Shown: positions 41,698 to 50,896 of the stretch, in pieces
How positions within the stretch are numbered: position 1 is the first letter of the stretch
Layout of the letters: every line of letters starts with the position of its first letter
Assembly (NCBI RefSeq): GCF_900100005.1
Contig: NZ_FNEB01000011.1
Span: 1 to 62,464 of the forward strand
DNA: 62,464 nt
Direction of reading: 5' to 3'
From: Lutimaribacter saemankumensis
GTDB lineage: Bacteria; Pseudomonadota; Alphaproteobacteria; Rhodobacterales; Rhodobacteraceae
Made by a program: the position numbers and the translations under genes
The notes under the pieces: generated by a model
Seen by the model: the letters and a program-made list of their open reading frames with translations, nothing else
Databases searched by the model: none
What the model was told of the DNA's origin: nothing

Positions 41698-43295
41698 TCG
41701 ACTGGCTGATGACCCATCCGGATATCTGGATGTTTATCGTGACGATTGCCCTGATGCTTCTGGGCTTTCCGGTCGCCTTCACTCTGGCCGGGGTGGCACT
41801 GAGTTTTGCCTTTCTGGCGGGCGAGCTGGGTCTTTTCCGCGTCGCCACGCTGAATTTCCTGCCGCAACGAGTCTGGGCTGTTCTGAACAACAGCGTGATC
41901 GTTGCGGCCCCGCTCTTCATTTTCATGGGGCTTTTGCTGGAACGCTCCAAAGTGGCCGAACAGATGCTTACCGCCATGGCACGCCTTTTCGGCGAAAAAC
42001 CCGGCGGTCTTTTGATCGCCACCACGCTGGTGGGCGCATTGATGGCCGCATCCACCGGCATCGTGGGGGCGACGGTCGTGACCATGGGCGTGCTGGCGCT
42101 GCCCGTGATGCTGCGCAACGGCTATGACCCGGCCAGTGCCTCGGGCGCGATCTGTGCGGCGGGTACGCTGGGCCAGATCATCCCGCCCTCGATCGTGCTG
42201 GTGTTCTTGGGCGATTTCCTGACATTCGCGAACCAGCAGGCCAACTTGACGATGGGCAACCCGTCAGGCCGCAGCGTCGGTGTTGCGGACCTTTTTGCCG
42301 GGTGCCTGATCCCCGGTCTCATTCTTGTGGGCCTTTACCTTGTGTGGCAACTGACGCTCACCTGGCGCAATCCGCACATGGCCCCCGCCCTGCCCCCCGA
42401 AGCCATCCGCCTTGACGCGCAAGGTGTCGAGATGGAGGCCGAGACCACCGCCCAACTGATCATCCGCGCGCTCGCCGCACCCCTTCTTCTGATCGTCGCA
42501 GTGCTGGGCTCCATCCTCGCCGGTGTCGCCACACCAACCGAAGCCTCAGGCGTGGGCGCGGTCGGCGCGCTCTTCCTCGCGGCCTGGCGCGAAAGCGCGC
42601 GCGCACGGCCCCTGATCATGGCCTCGGTGGCAAGTGCTGCGATCATCGTGATCCTGTTGATGATCTTCGACATGCGCCTGGGCCGCGAGATCACGTCTGC
42701 AGGCGAACAACTGGCGATCTGGGCCAGTTTCGCCTTCAGCGGGATCATCTGTCTGGGTGTGATCGCCAGCCTCTGGGTGACCTTCCGCAGCGGGTCGCTG
42801 ATGGATGTCACGTTCCGCACGGCCCGCATCACAGCGATGATCTTTACCGTGCTCATCGGCGCCACGCTTTTCACCCTCGTCTTCCGGGGATTGGGCGGAG
42901 AGGACACCATTCACGAATTCATGTCCGGCATCCCCGCAGGCCTGACCGGCGCGATGATCTTTACCATGGTGCTGATGTTCATCCTGGGCTTCTTTCTGGA
43001 TTTCCTGGAAATCATCTTCATCCTCGTGCCCGTGCTCTGCCCGGTCCTGATCGTCATGGGGGCCGATCCCGTCTGGCTGGGCGTGATGATCGCGCTGAAC
43101 CTGCAAACCTCGTTCCTGACACCGCCTTTTGGCTTTGCGCTTTTCTATCTGCGCGGCGTCGCCCCGCCCAGCGTGGCCACGATGGAGATCTGGCGCGGTG
43201 CCACACCTTACATCGGGTTGCAGATCTTCACCCTGCTGATCCTGGCGCTGTACCCGCCCACGGCAACCTGGCTACCGTCGCTGATCCTGCAATGA
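41694..43295 (+). CDS. TRAP transporter large membrane subunit (DctM) 1
   Basis: 533 aa, about a hundred residues longer than typical DctM (about 430). Many hydrophobic segments; signatures include FPVAFTLAGVALSFAFLAGEL, APLFIFMGLLLERSKVAEQML, GTLGQIIPPSIVLVFLGDF and LGFFLDFLEIIFILVPVLCPVL, with the conserved IPPS motif. The extra length is a central insertion (about residues 215-340) with a hydrophilic segment and additional hydrophobic helices. It starts GTG 41694, coupled to dctQ. Transport substrate is unknown. Confidence 0.9.
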   Translation: MIDWLMTHPDIWMFIVTIALMLLGFPVAFTLAGVALSFAFLAGELGLFRVATLNFLPQRVWAVLNNSVIVAAPLFIFMGLLLERSKVAEQMLTAMARLFGEKPGGLLIATTLVGALMAASTGIVGATVVTMGVLALPVMLRNGYDPASASGAICAAGTLGQIIPPSIVLVFLGDFLTFANQQANLTMGNPSGRSVGVADLFAGCLIPGLILVGLYLVWQLTLTWRNPHMAPALPPEAIRLDAQGVEMEAETTAQLIIRALAAPLLLIVAVLGSILAGVATPTEASGVGAVGALFLAAWRESARARPLIMASVASAAIIVILLMIFDMRLGREITSAGEQLAIWASFAFSGIICLGVIASLWVTFRSGSLMDVTFRTARITAMIFTVLIGATLFTLVFRGLGGEDTIHEFMSGIPAGLTGAMIFTMVLMFILGFFLDFLEIIFILVPVLCPVLIVMGADPVWLGVMIALNLQTSFLTPPFGFALFYLRGVAPPSVATMEIWRGATPYIGLQIFTLLILALYPPTATWLPSLILQ

Positions 43296-43349
43296 GCTTG
43301 GGCCAGGTGCTTGAATATTGGGCTAAGGACGACTAGAACTACTGTATTA

Positions 43350-43367
43350 ATCAAACGAACGTTTGGT
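43350..43367. promoter_or_regulatory. 18-bp dyad operator upstream of the P450 operon
   Basis: ATCAAACGAACGTTTGGT is built on CAAACG and CGTTTG arms separated by two bases. It lies 29 bases before the P450 ATG. It shares the pattern found at 39866 and 58071, so the P450 operon and both TRAP operons probably respond to the same regulator. Confidence 0.65.
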
Positions 43368-43395
43368 AGATGCGATTACTCTGGGAGGACATCAC

Positions 43396-44637
43396 ATGAC
43401 CGCCGCGCATACCGCAGAAGATATCATCTATGATCCTTCGGACCCTGCCGTCATGGCCGATCCGTTCCCGGTCTATGCCCGCTTGCGCGAACACGACCCG
43501 GTGCATTGGAGCCCCTCTCTGAAATCCTGGATCATCACGCGTTATACCGATGTGCGCGACCTGCTCTTGTCTGACGATCTGTCGGTCAAGCGGCTGACGC
43601 AGTTTTATAACGCCCTGCCGCCAGCCGATGCCGAACTGCTCAAGGACATCATCCACTATCTCAACCTCTGGCTTGCTTTCCGCGATCCGCCCGATCACAC
43701 GCGGGTGCGCCGGATCATGCGCCACGCCTTCACGGCCAAGGCCATCGAAGACATGCGCCCGCAGATTATCGAGATCACGGATATGCTGCTGGATCGGCTG
43801 GAGACCAAAGGCAAGAACGACGTGGACCTCATCCGCGAATACGCGCTGCAACTGCCCGCCTTTGTGATCATGGACCTGCTGGATGTGCCGCGCGACATGC
43901 TGGACGACTTCAAGGAATGGTCCGACGACATGGCCGTCTTCATCGGCGGCGCGCGCAATTCGGGCGACAAATACGAACGCGCCGCGCGTGGTTGCCAGAA
44001 AATGTCATCCTATTTCGCCCAGCTGATCAAGGAACGCACGGAAAACCCCAAGCCCGGTTTCCTGATGGACCTGATCAACGCCCGCGACGAAGGCGACAAA
44101 CTCAGCGAGGACGAGCTGATCGCCACCTGCATCCTTGTCCTTTTCGCCGGGCACGAGACGACGACCAACCTGATCGGCAACGCCACGCTTCTGCTGCTGC
44201 GCCACCCTGATCAGCTGGCCAAGCTCAAAGCCGACCCTGCCCTGATCGACAGCACGATCGAAGAAGTGCTGCGCTTTGACGGCCCCACGAATGCGCTTGT
44301 CCGCGTGGCCGCGCAGGATCACGACCTGCACGGGCGGCAGATCCGCGAGGGCGAGCGCGTCTTTGTGATGGTCAATTCCGCCAACCGCGATCCGCGCATG
44401 TTTGACGATGCCGACCGCTTCGACATCACCCGCCAGCAGAACCGCCACCTGACCTTCGGACAAGGCATACACCTCTGTCTTGGCGCGAAACTCGCGCGGG
44501 AGGAAGGGCGCATCGCCGTCGAACGGCTCTTTGCCCGCTTCCCGGACCTCGCCCTTGATCCGTCTGCGCCACCCGAATGGCTCGACGCGATGGTCCCGCG
44601 CGGCACACGACGCCTGCCTGTCCTGTTGCGCGGCTGA
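43396..44637 (+). CDS. cytochrome P450
   Basis: 413 aa soluble bacterial P450. The I-helix oxygen-activation motif AGHETTT is at residues 251-257, the ExxR of the K helix falls in EEVLRFDGP, and the heme ligand is Cys361 in FGQGIHLCLGA. The N-terminal region (VYARLREHDPVHWSPSLKSWIITRY) fits the CYP101/CYP107-like classes that hydroxylate terpenoids, fatty acids and similar molecules. The ATG has GGGAGG upstream. No ferredoxin or reductase gene is adjacent, so redox partners must come from elsewhere. It heads an operon with a ligase, an MDR reductase and a thiolase-like gene. Confidence 0.94.
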   Translation: MTAAHTAEDIIYDPSDPAVMADPFPVYARLREHDPVHWSPSLKSWIITRYTDVRDLLLSDDLSVKRLTQFYNALPPADAELLKDIIHYLNLWLAFRDPPDHTRVRRIMRHAFTAKAIEDMRPQIIEITDMLLDRLETKGKNDVDLIREYALQLPAFVIMDLLDVPRDMLDDFKEWSDDMAVFIGGARNSGDKYERAARGCQKMSSYFAQLIKERTENPKPGFLMDLINARDEGDKLSEDELIATCILVLFAGHETTTNLIGNATLLLLRHPDQLAKLKADPALIDSTIEEVLRFDGPTNALVRVAAQDHDLHGRQIREGERVFVMVNSANRDPRMFDDADRFDITRQQNRHLTFGQGIHLCLGAKLAREEGRIAVERLFARFPDLALDPSAPPEWLDAMVPRGTRRLPVLLRG

Positions 44638-44643
44638 ACCGCG

Positions 44644-46314
44644 ATGGCCCGCGCGCTTCCCCCACAGATCGACGGCACGCCCGCCCGCGAGGCGGCCGAG
44701 GCGCTCGCCGCCCGGTGCGACACCGCCTATGAGGCCTTTGCCAAAGCCGCTCAGATGCATCCCGATCTGCCTTTCCTGTGCGTGCCGCCGCGCGAGGGGC
44801 GCGCCTATCACCCGGACGGGTTTGAGGTGACGTACGGCGACGCGCTGGCAAAGGTTCAGAGCCGCATCGACCGGCTACGCGCGGCAGGCTACGGCGCGGG
44901 CCATCGCGTGGCCCTGATGCTTGATAACCGGCCCGAACATATCTTCACCCAGCTCGCGCTTTATGCGCTGCAGGCCACGCAGGTGCCGGTCAATCCCGAC
45001 TATCTGGACCACGAACTCACATACCTGCTGGAGCATTCCGAGGCCGACCTGGCCTTTGGTCTGCCCCACAATATCGACCAGCTTCAACGCGTTGCGGGCA
45101 AGCTGGGCGTCGCGGCGGTTTTAGAGACCGATCCGCTCCCTCAAGCATCGAGCGCGCCTCACCCCCGCGGCACCGGACGTCAGGCCGAGGCCGCGCTGAT
45201 CTACACCTCTGGCACCACGGGGCGGCCCAAGGGCTGCGTGATCGATCACGAATACCATTTCGCCGTGGGCCTCGCCTATGCCCGCCTGGGCGGACGGCTG
45301 GCGCTGCAGTTGCGCGCCGACCGCATCTTTGTACCCCTGCCGGTTTTCCACGTGAACGCTGGCATCAACACACTGACCGCGCTGATCCTGACCGGCAACT
45401 GCCTGATCCTGCCCGACCGGTTCCACCCGGCCAGCTGGTGGCAGGACATCGTCACCACCCGCGCGACCGCGATGCACTACCTCGGGATCATCCCGCCCAT
45501 CCTTTTGAAACGCGACTCTGAGCCGGCCGAGGAGCAACACACCTTGCGCTTCGGCCTCGGCGCAGGGCTTGAACCGCGCATTCATCAGGAGTTCGAAGAC
45601 CGCTTCGGCGTGCCCATGGTCGAGGTCTGGGGCATGACCGAAACCGGCCGCTTCCTCGGAGATTGCATCGAACCACGCCGCATCCACACTCGCGCCTTTG
45701 GCACAGCGACCCCTGATCTGGATGCCCGCGTCGTTGACGAGGCTGGCGCGCCCGTCCCCCCCGGCACCGAAGGCGAATTGGTCGTGCGCGCCCACGGCCC
45801 CGACCCGCGCCAGGGCTTCTTCCGCGAATACCTGAAAAACCCCGACGCCACCGCCGAGGCGTGGCGCTCAGGCTGGTTTCACACCGGCGATGTGGTGGTC
45901 CAAGAACCTGACGGCATGCTGCATTTCGTGGAACGGCGCAAAAACATCATCAGGCGCTCGGGCGAAAACATCTCGGCCGCCGAAGTGGGAAACGCCCTGA
46001 TCGGCCACCCGGCGGTCGAGGCCGTCGCCGTCATCGGCGTGACAGACGAGATGCGCGACGAGGAGGTGATGGCCTGCATCCTGCCCAAACCCGGCACCCC
46101 CCGCGACGCCGACACCGCACGGGCCATCTTTGACAGCGCGCGTGAACTGGTGGCCTATTACAAGCTGCCCGGCTGGGCGGCTTTCGTCGATGATCTGCCG
46201 CGCACCGGCACGCAGAAGGTGCGCAAGGGCCTGATCTTTCCCGATGTGGACGACCCGCGCAGCGCCCCGGGCGTGGTGGACCTGCGCGATCTCAAGAAAC
46301 GGAGCAAGGCATGA
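44644..46314 (+). CDS. AMP-forming acyl-CoA synthetase 2
   Basis: 556 aa ANL ligase: ALIYTSGTTGRPKGCVIDHEYHF (P-loop), VEVWGMTETGRF, GWFHTGDVVVQEPDGMLHFVERRKNIIRRSGENISAAEVG, and the C-terminal lysine in TGTQKVRKGL. The GENISAAEVG form is typical of crotonobetaine/carnitine-CoA ligase-like members acting on short or unusual acids. It starts 6 bases after the P450 stop and overlaps the MDR gene (ATGA), so the P450 product may be its substrate. Substrate specificity is not deducible. Confidence 0.9.
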   Translation: MARALPPQIDGTPAREAAEALAARCDTAYEAFAKAAQMHPDLPFLCVPPREGRAYHPDGFEVTYGDALAKVQSRIDRLRAAGYGAGHRVALMLDNRPEHIFTQLALYALQATQVPVNPDYLDHELTYLLEHSEADLAFGLPHNIDQLQRVAGKLGVAAVLETDPLPQASSAPHPRGTGRQAEAALIYTSGTTGRPKGCVIDHEYHFAVGLAYARLGGRLALQLRADRIFVPLPVFHVNAGINTLTALILTGNCLILPDRFHPASWWQDIVTTRATAMHYLGIIPPILLKRDSEPAEEQHTLRFGLGAGLEPRIHQEFEDRFGVPMVEVWGMTETGRFLGDCIEPRRIHTRAFGTATPDLDARVVDEAGAPVPPGTEGELVVRAHGPDPRQGFFREYLKNPDATAEAWRSGWFHTGDVVVQEPDGMLHFVERRKNIIRRSGENISAAEVGNALIGHPAVEAVAVIGVTDEMRDEEVMACILPKPGTPRDADTARAIFDSARELVAYYKLPGWAAFVDDLPRTGTQKVRKGLIFPDVDDPRSAPGVVDLRDLKKRSKA

Positions 46315-47300
46315 AACGCGCGATCTTCCGACAACATGGCGACCCGGCCAAGGTGATCGAGATCATCGAAGAGGACGACCCCACCCCCGGCCCCTTCGAG
46401 GTGCGTGTGCGCAATCAGGTGATGACGATCAACCCCGCCGATCTGCTCTCGATCGAAGGGCGCTATGGTGCCGAACCGATCACCCTGCCCGCCACTCCCG
46501 GAGTAGGGGCCTATGGTATCGTGGATGCGGTGGGCGAAGGGGTCACACGGCTTTCCATCGGCGATGCCGTGCTGCCCGTGGGCGGTGGGTTTTGGGCCGA
46601 TACCCTGATCCTGCACGAACGCATGGCACCAAAGGCCCCGGCGGGCGCGGATCCCGAACAGGCCGCCCTGATGCGCGCCAATCCGGGCACGGCCCACCTG
46701 GTGCTGACCGATATCGTCGATCTGCAACCGGGCGACTGGGTCGTGCAGAACGCCGCCAATTCCAACGTGGGCCGTATGGTCATCCGCTTTGCCCGTGAAC
46801 GTGGGCTGCACACAGTCAACATCGTCCGCCGCGCGGATGTGGCCGAGGCGCTGACGGCCGATGGCGCGGACGCCGTCATCGTGGACGAAGGCCAAGACCT
46901 CGCCGCCGCCATCGCCGCAGCCGCAGATGCCGCGCCAAAACTTGCCCTGGATGCCGTGGGCGGCACCGCCACCCGCGCCCTTGGCGGAGCACTGGCCGAT
47001 CGCGGCACGGTGGTGGCCTATGGCCTCCTTTCGGGCCAACCGAACGAGATGGACGCGCGCGATGTCGTCTTCCGCGATGTGCGGCTGCAGGGCTTCTGGC
47101 TTTTCGATTGGTACCGCACCGCGACCCCCGACAAGATGCGCGAACTGCATGCGTTCCTTGAGGCCAAACTGGCCGAAGGTGTGCTGCAAACGGATGTGGA
47201 CGCGCGCTATCCGCTCGATCAGATCAAAGAGGCCGTCGCCCATGCCGCGCGCGGTGGCCGCAACGGAAAAATCCTTCTGAAAGGAGACCACAATGCGTGA
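46311..47300 (+). CDS. zinc-independent MDR oxidoreductase, 2-enoyl-CoA/ACP reductase-like
   Basis: 329 aa medium-chain dehydrogenase. The N-terminal GroES-like domain (GPFEVRVRNQVMTINPADLLSIEGRYG) is followed by a Rossmann domain (NAANSNVGRMVIRFARERGLHTVNIVRR) for NADPH. The zinc-ligand cysteines of alcohol dehydrogenases are absent. The sequence NPADLLSIEGRYG and GLLSGQPNEMDARDVVFRDVRLQGFWLFDWY resemble the mitochondrial-type enoyl thioester reductase (MECR/ETR) group. A role in reducing an enoyl-CoA intermediate made after activation is likely. It overlaps both neighbours, confirming one operon with P450 and ligase. Confidence 0.85.
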   Translation: MKRAIFRQHGDPAKVIEIIEEDDPTPGPFEVRVRNQVMTINPADLLSIEGRYGAEPITLPATPGVGAYGIVDAVGEGVTRLSIGDAVLPVGGGFWADTLILHERMAPKAPAGADPEQAALMRANPGTAHLVLTDIVDLQPGDWVVQNAANSNVGRMVIRFARERGLHTVNIVRRADVAEALTADGADAVIVDEGQDLAAAIAAAADAAPKLALDAVGGTATRALGGALADRGTVVAYGLLSGQPNEMDARDVVFRDVRLQGFWLFDWYRTATPDKMRELHAFLEAKLAEGVLQTDVDARYPLDQIKEAVAHAARGGRNGKILLKGDHNA

Positions 47301-48552
47301 TGTTTATGTGCTTGCCACCTCCTGTACCGCCTTCGGCAAACGCCCCGGGGACAGCTTCAAGGACCTGACCCGCGAGGCTTATCTGGACGTGATCACCGAT
47401 GCTGGTTGGGACAACGGTGATGCCATCGAACAGGCCTGGTTCGGCAATTGCGGCATGGGCACCTTTGGTCAACGCAACATCCGCGGGCAGGTCTGCTTCA
47501 CCCCACTGGTGCGCGAGGGGCTTTTCCCCGAACGGGTGCCTATGATCAACGTGGAAGGCGGCTGCGCGACGGCGTCAATGGCCTTCCATGGCGCGTGGAA
47601 AGACGTGGCTTCGGGCGATATGGACGTGTCTTTGGCCATCGGCGTCGAAAAAACCTTCGTGCAAGGCGACGCCGCCCGCACGCTGGAAATCTTCGAAGGC
47701 GGCATCGACCAGATGGACCCGCAGGAATGGCACGACTATTACGCCAAGCGCGGGGAAGAGGCAGGCAAACCCTTCGACCCCAACGCCGCCGGCGGCACAG
47801 TCTTCATGGACACCTACGCGATGCAGGCCGCCTGGCACATGAAGACCTACGGCACCACGCAAGAACAGATCGCCATCGCCGCATCGAAAAACCACTGGCA
47901 CGGGTCGATGAACCCCAAGGCACAGTATCGCTTCGAGGTTCCGGTGGAAGAGGCGCTGGCCGATCGCGAGGTCTCCTGGCCCATCACGCGCTCCATGGCC
48001 GCGCCCATCGGCGACGGGGCGGCTGCTGCGATCCTCGTGTCGGAAGAGGTCCTCGCGCGCCAACCCAAGGACATCCGCGACCGCGCGGTCAAGGTCCGCG
48101 CCTCGGTCCTGACAGGCGGCAAGTATCGCGATCCGTCAGAACCGGGCCTCAGCCGCGTGGCCGCGCAGAAGGCCTATGCCAAGTCCGGGCTGACGCCCGC
48201 GGATGTCGACCTGATCGAACTGCACGATGCCACGTCGTTCTGCGAGATCTTCCAGCTGGAGATGTTGGGCTTTGCCGAGGATGGCAAAGGCGGCAAGCTG
48301 GTCGAACATGGTGCGACCAAGCTGGGCGGCCGCCTGCCGGTCAACCTGTCGGGCGGATTGGTGTCCAAGGGGCACCCGGTGGGTGCCACGGGCCTGTCGA
48401 TGATCCATGAACTGGCGCTGCAACTGCGCGGCGAAGCGGGTGACCGGCAAACGGGTCGCGCGCGCATCGCGCTGGCGGAAAATGGCGGCGGTGTGATCGG
48501 CTTTGACGAGGCCGCCTGCTCCGTGATCCTTCTGGAAGCGCCCTCCGCGTGA
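47293..48552 (+). CDS. thiolase-superfamily lipid-transfer-type protein (SCP2-thiolase-like)
   Basis: 419 aa. The fold is thiolase-like with Cys91 in NVEGGCATASMAFHG. ELHDATSFCEIFQLEMLG replaces the usual second catalytic motif, and GGLVSKGHPVGATGLSM carries the HPxGATG histidine. These changes are characteristic of the SCP-x/lipid-transfer thiolase group, which includes enzymes of sterol side-chain and other branched-chain retro-aldol or thiolytic cleavage. It overlaps the MDR gene by 8 bases and ends the P450 operon. An actual thiolase or aldolase activity is plausible but not proven. Confidence 0.85.
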   Translation: MRDVYVLATSCTAFGKRPGDSFKDLTREAYLDVITDAGWDNGDAIEQAWFGNCGMGTFGQRNIRGQVCFTPLVREGLFPERVPMINVEGGCATASMAFHGAWKDVASGDMDVSLAIGVEKTFVQGDAARTLEIFEGGIDQMDPQEWHDYYAKRGEEAGKPFDPNAAGGTVFMDTYAMQAAWHMKTYGTTQEQIAIAASKNHWHGSMNPKAQYRFEVPVEEALADREVSWPITRSMAAPIGDGAAAAILVSEEVLARQPKDIRDRAVKVRASVLTGGKYRDPSEPGLSRVAAQKAYAKSGLTPADVDLIELHDATSFCEIFQLEMLGFAEDGKGGKLVEHGATKLGGRLPVNLSGGLVSKGHPVGATGLSMIHELALQLRGEAGDRQTGRARIALAENGGGVIGFDEAACSVILLEAPSA

Positions 48553-48558
48553 GCCGGC

Positions 48559-49362
48559 TCAGGGCTCGTCGGTGATCCGCCGCGCGCCCTCTGCCCCTTC
48601 GGTCAGCAACCGGTTCGCGTCCGGCTGCACCATCAGATCGCAGAAAAGCGTGCGTTCATCCGCGAAAGCCTCGGGCCCCGCCGACATCGCCTGACGCACA
48701 AGCCGCTTGATATGGCTGGCCGCCCGTGCAGGCTTGCCCGCCATGCGCTGCGCCAGCGCCAAGGCCTCCGCCCGCGCATCTGCCACTGAGGCCGAGGCAA
48801 GGCCCGCCGCCACCATCTCATCCGGGCTCAACGTATCGCCGGTCAGCGTCATGTGCAGGGCGCGCGACTGGCCGACAATCTGTGGCAAGCGCTGCGTGCC
48901 CCCCGCCCCCGGCAGGATGCCCAGATTAATCTCCGGCAAACCATATTCGTGATCGCCCGCCTGCACGATGCGCAGATCACAGGCAAGCGCCAGCTCGAAC
49001 CCGCCCCCCATCGCGGTGCCGGTCATTGCCGCGATGAAAATCGTATCACTGCCCTCCATCAGCCGCATGGCGATATGGATGGGTGCTTCGGGCACCGGGC
49101 GGTCGGTGGTAAACACCATCTCGCGCGCGGCCATCTGCGCAGCCTGCGGGGCCAGCACCTTCAGATCGTAATGCCGGATGAACACCCCCGGTTCAGCCCC
49201 CGACAGAACACAAACCCGGATCGACGGATCGCCTGCAATCTGCTCTATCGCCTTCAGCAGATCGGCTTCCATCGCGCGATCCATGAACCCCTGATCGGGA
49301 TTATGAAACACGATCTCTGCAATCGCGCCATTGACCGTCAAAACCGCCTGACCACCGGACAT
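48559..49362 (-). CDS. enoyl-CoA hydratase/isomerase family protein 2
   Basis: 267 aa crotonase: PGVFIRHYDLKVLAPQ is the first oxyanion-hole segment and MTGTAMGGGFELALACDLRI the second. GLPEINLGILPGAGGTQRL carries a Glu at the usual hydratase position. The expected CxG(A)D motif is altered to FIRHYD, so the active site may differ from canonical hydratases. I start at ATG 49362 (GGGGAGG upstream); the longer frame to 49452 has no such site. It converges on the thiolase-like gene, their stops 6 bases apart, and is divergent from the TetR gene at 49455. Confidence 0.85.
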   Translation of the reverse strand: MSGGQAVLTVNGAIAEIVFHNPDQGFMDRAMEADLLKAIEQIAGDPSIRVCVLSGAEPGVFIRHYDLKVLAPQAAQMAAREMVFTTDRPVPEAPIHIAMRLMEGSDTIFIAAMTGTAMGGGFELALACDLRIVQAGDHEYGLPEINLGILPGAGGTQRLPQIVGQSRALHMTLTGDTLSPDEMVAAGLASASVADARAEALALAQRMAGKPARAASHIKRLVRQAMSAGPEAFADERTLFCDLMVQPDANRLLTEGAEGARRITDEP

Positions 49363-49412
49363 GTCACACCTCCCCAAATGCAGACCAAGCCTAGAATTTT
49401 CATCCTCGAAAT

Positions 49413-49431
49413 TCAAACAAACAATCGGTAG
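49413..49431. promoter_or_regulatory. partial copy of the catabolic dyad beside tetR-2
   Basis: The segment caaacaaacaatcggtag contains AAACAATCG, matching one arm and centre of the 18-bp dyad (compare AACAATCG at 58076-58082). The other arm is poor. It lies between the divergent hydratase and TetR genes, a fitting place for autoregulation of the presumed regulator. Confidence 0.4.
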
Positions 49432-49454
49432 AATAACGGCCACGGCGTACATAT

Positions 49455-50132
49455 ATGCGCCTGATCACAGCCGCCCGTCTCGCCCGCGGGCCAGCAAAAA
49501 GGGAGGCCGGGTCTTTGGCACCGCAACAGGCACGTGCGCGCGCGCAAGACGAAACGCAAACTCAACAGCGACCGCGTCGCAGAAACAAACGCGAAGACGT
49601 CCTTCGCAAAGCATCTGCACTGATCGCGCGCCACGGGTTTGACGGCACCTCCATGCGCGATATCGCAGCCGCTGTCGATATGCTGCCAGGCTCGCTCTAT
49701 TACCATTTCCCGTCAAAAGAAGACATGCTGCTGGCCATTCACGAACGGGTGGTGACGGACATGATCGCCGATACCGAGGCCGCCATCGCCAAGGGCACAA
49801 CGCCGTGGGACCGGCTGGAACGTGCCGCCGTCGCTCACCTCAAGGCGCTTCTGGGCAGCGGCAATCTGGTCACGATCATCTCGCCCAATTTCGCCGAGGA
49901 CCGTGAAGAGCTGAACCAGAAGCTCAAAGCGCATCGCCGCGAATACGAGGAGATCTTCAAACGCCTGTTTGAGGATATCGACCTGCCGGATGATGCGGAT
50001 CGCAGGCTTTTGCGCCTGCAACTGCTGGGTGCGCTGAACTGGGTGCCTGTGTGGTACTCCAAGAAACGCGGAACATCGCCGGAAAAGATCGCGACATCCT
50101 TTGTCAGGGCCATCCGCCCCGATGCGGCGTGA
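49455..50132 (+). CDS. TetR-family regulator 2
   Basis: 225 aa from the ATG 49455, but the first 45 residues (basic, Arg/Gln-rich) may not be translated; no ribosome site is obvious. The DNA-binding part is NKREDVLRKASALIARHGFDGTSMRDIAAAVDMLPGSLYYHFPSKEDMLLAIHERV. The ligand domain resembles the TetR_C group with NWVPVWYSKKRGTSPEKIATSFVRAI near the end, common in regulators of acyl-CoA catabolic genes. It is the best candidate to bind the repeated CCAAACGATTGTT-like dyads before the TRAP and P450 operons. Confidence 0.88.
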   Translation: MRLITAARLARGPAKREAGSLAPQQARARAQDETQTQQRPRRRNKREDVLRKASALIARHGFDGTSMRDIAAAVDMLPGSLYYHFPSKEDMLLAIHERVVTDMIADTEAAIAKGTTPWDRLERAAVAHLKALLGSGNLVTIISPNFAEDREELNQKLKAHRREYEEIFKRLFEDIDLPDDADRRLLRLQLLGALNWVPVWYSKKRGTSPEKIATSFVRAIRPDAA

Positions 50133-50162
50133 CGCCCCGGCGGGACGTCACGCGCAACTGTC

Positions 50163-50861
50163 TTAATCGGCGAAGGTAAAGATGCCGTCCAGCAGGCGGC
50201 CACCGCCCAGGATCTGATCCACTTTCACCTGTGCCAAGGCGCTGCCTTCTGCGCCCTGAATATCGACGGACACGGCCTCACCCCCGCAGAAGGACCCGGT
50301 GAAGGGGATCTTCAGCCCGGCCTCACCTGTTGTGCCCACGTAATTCAGCGTGCCTGCCGCGGGGCCGCATTCACTGCCCGGTTTGATGACAATCGTGATC
50401 GACCCGGTGCCATCGCCGCCTGTTCCGGTCCATGTGTCGCCCGACCCGCTTTGGTTGGCATCCCCGGTGCCAACGCCCGCGTTGAAATGGGTGTTCATCG
50501 CCGCCGCGACCTTGGGATCCGGGCCATACCAGCCGCCGATGATGTACCGCGCCGGCGCGCCGATGGCGGAATCGAACCCCTTCACGTTGATATAGGCATA
50601 GGCCGCGCTGTAAGGCGTCAGACCAAAGCCGCCTTCGGCATCATAAACGTTCAAACCGCCCGACAGATCGTCAGCAGGTTCCACGCCATCGGGCAGCAAA
50701 CCGTCCAGGCTGGCCGCATCCCAGGTCACGGCGATGGTGACGGTGTTGGCCCCGGTCATCAGATAAGGCGGCGGCGGGGCCGTCTCTGCCCCAGCGGCTG
50801 AGGCCAAAAGCCCGGACACAACAAACGAGGCCGCGGCCAGCGGTTTAACAAATGTCTTCAT
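50163..50861 (-). CDS. secreted protein of unknown function (232 aa), ADC-like?
   Basis: A clear Sec signal peptide (MKTFVKPLAAASFVVSGLLASAAGAET) precedes a beta-rich mature protein of about 205 residues. The stretch TVTIAVTWDAASLDGLLPDGVEPADDLSGGLNVYD and the following YSAAYAYINVKGF recall the acetoacetate decarboxylase-like fold, but the decarboxylase lysine cannot be placed with confidence. Two cysteines (SECGP and SFCGG) could form a disulfide. The ATG has GGGAGG upstream. It ends 28 bases from the opposing TetR stop. Periplasmic ligand handling is possible; I do not assign a function. Confidence 0.6.
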   Translation of the reverse strand: MKTFVKPLAAASFVVSGLLASAAGAETAPPPPYLMTGANTVTIAVTWDAASLDGLLPDGVEPADDLSGGLNVYDAEGGFGLTPYSAAYAYINVKGFDSAIGAPARYIIGGWYGPDPKVAAAMNTHFNAGVGTGDANQSGSGDTWTGTGGDGTGSITIVIKPGSECGPAAGTLNYVGTTGEAGLKIPFTGSFCGGEAVSVDIQGAEGSALAQVKVDQILGGGRLLDGIFTFAD

Positions 50862-50896
50862 AATTTCCTCCCATACGCTGCGGCGCCCCACCCCCC

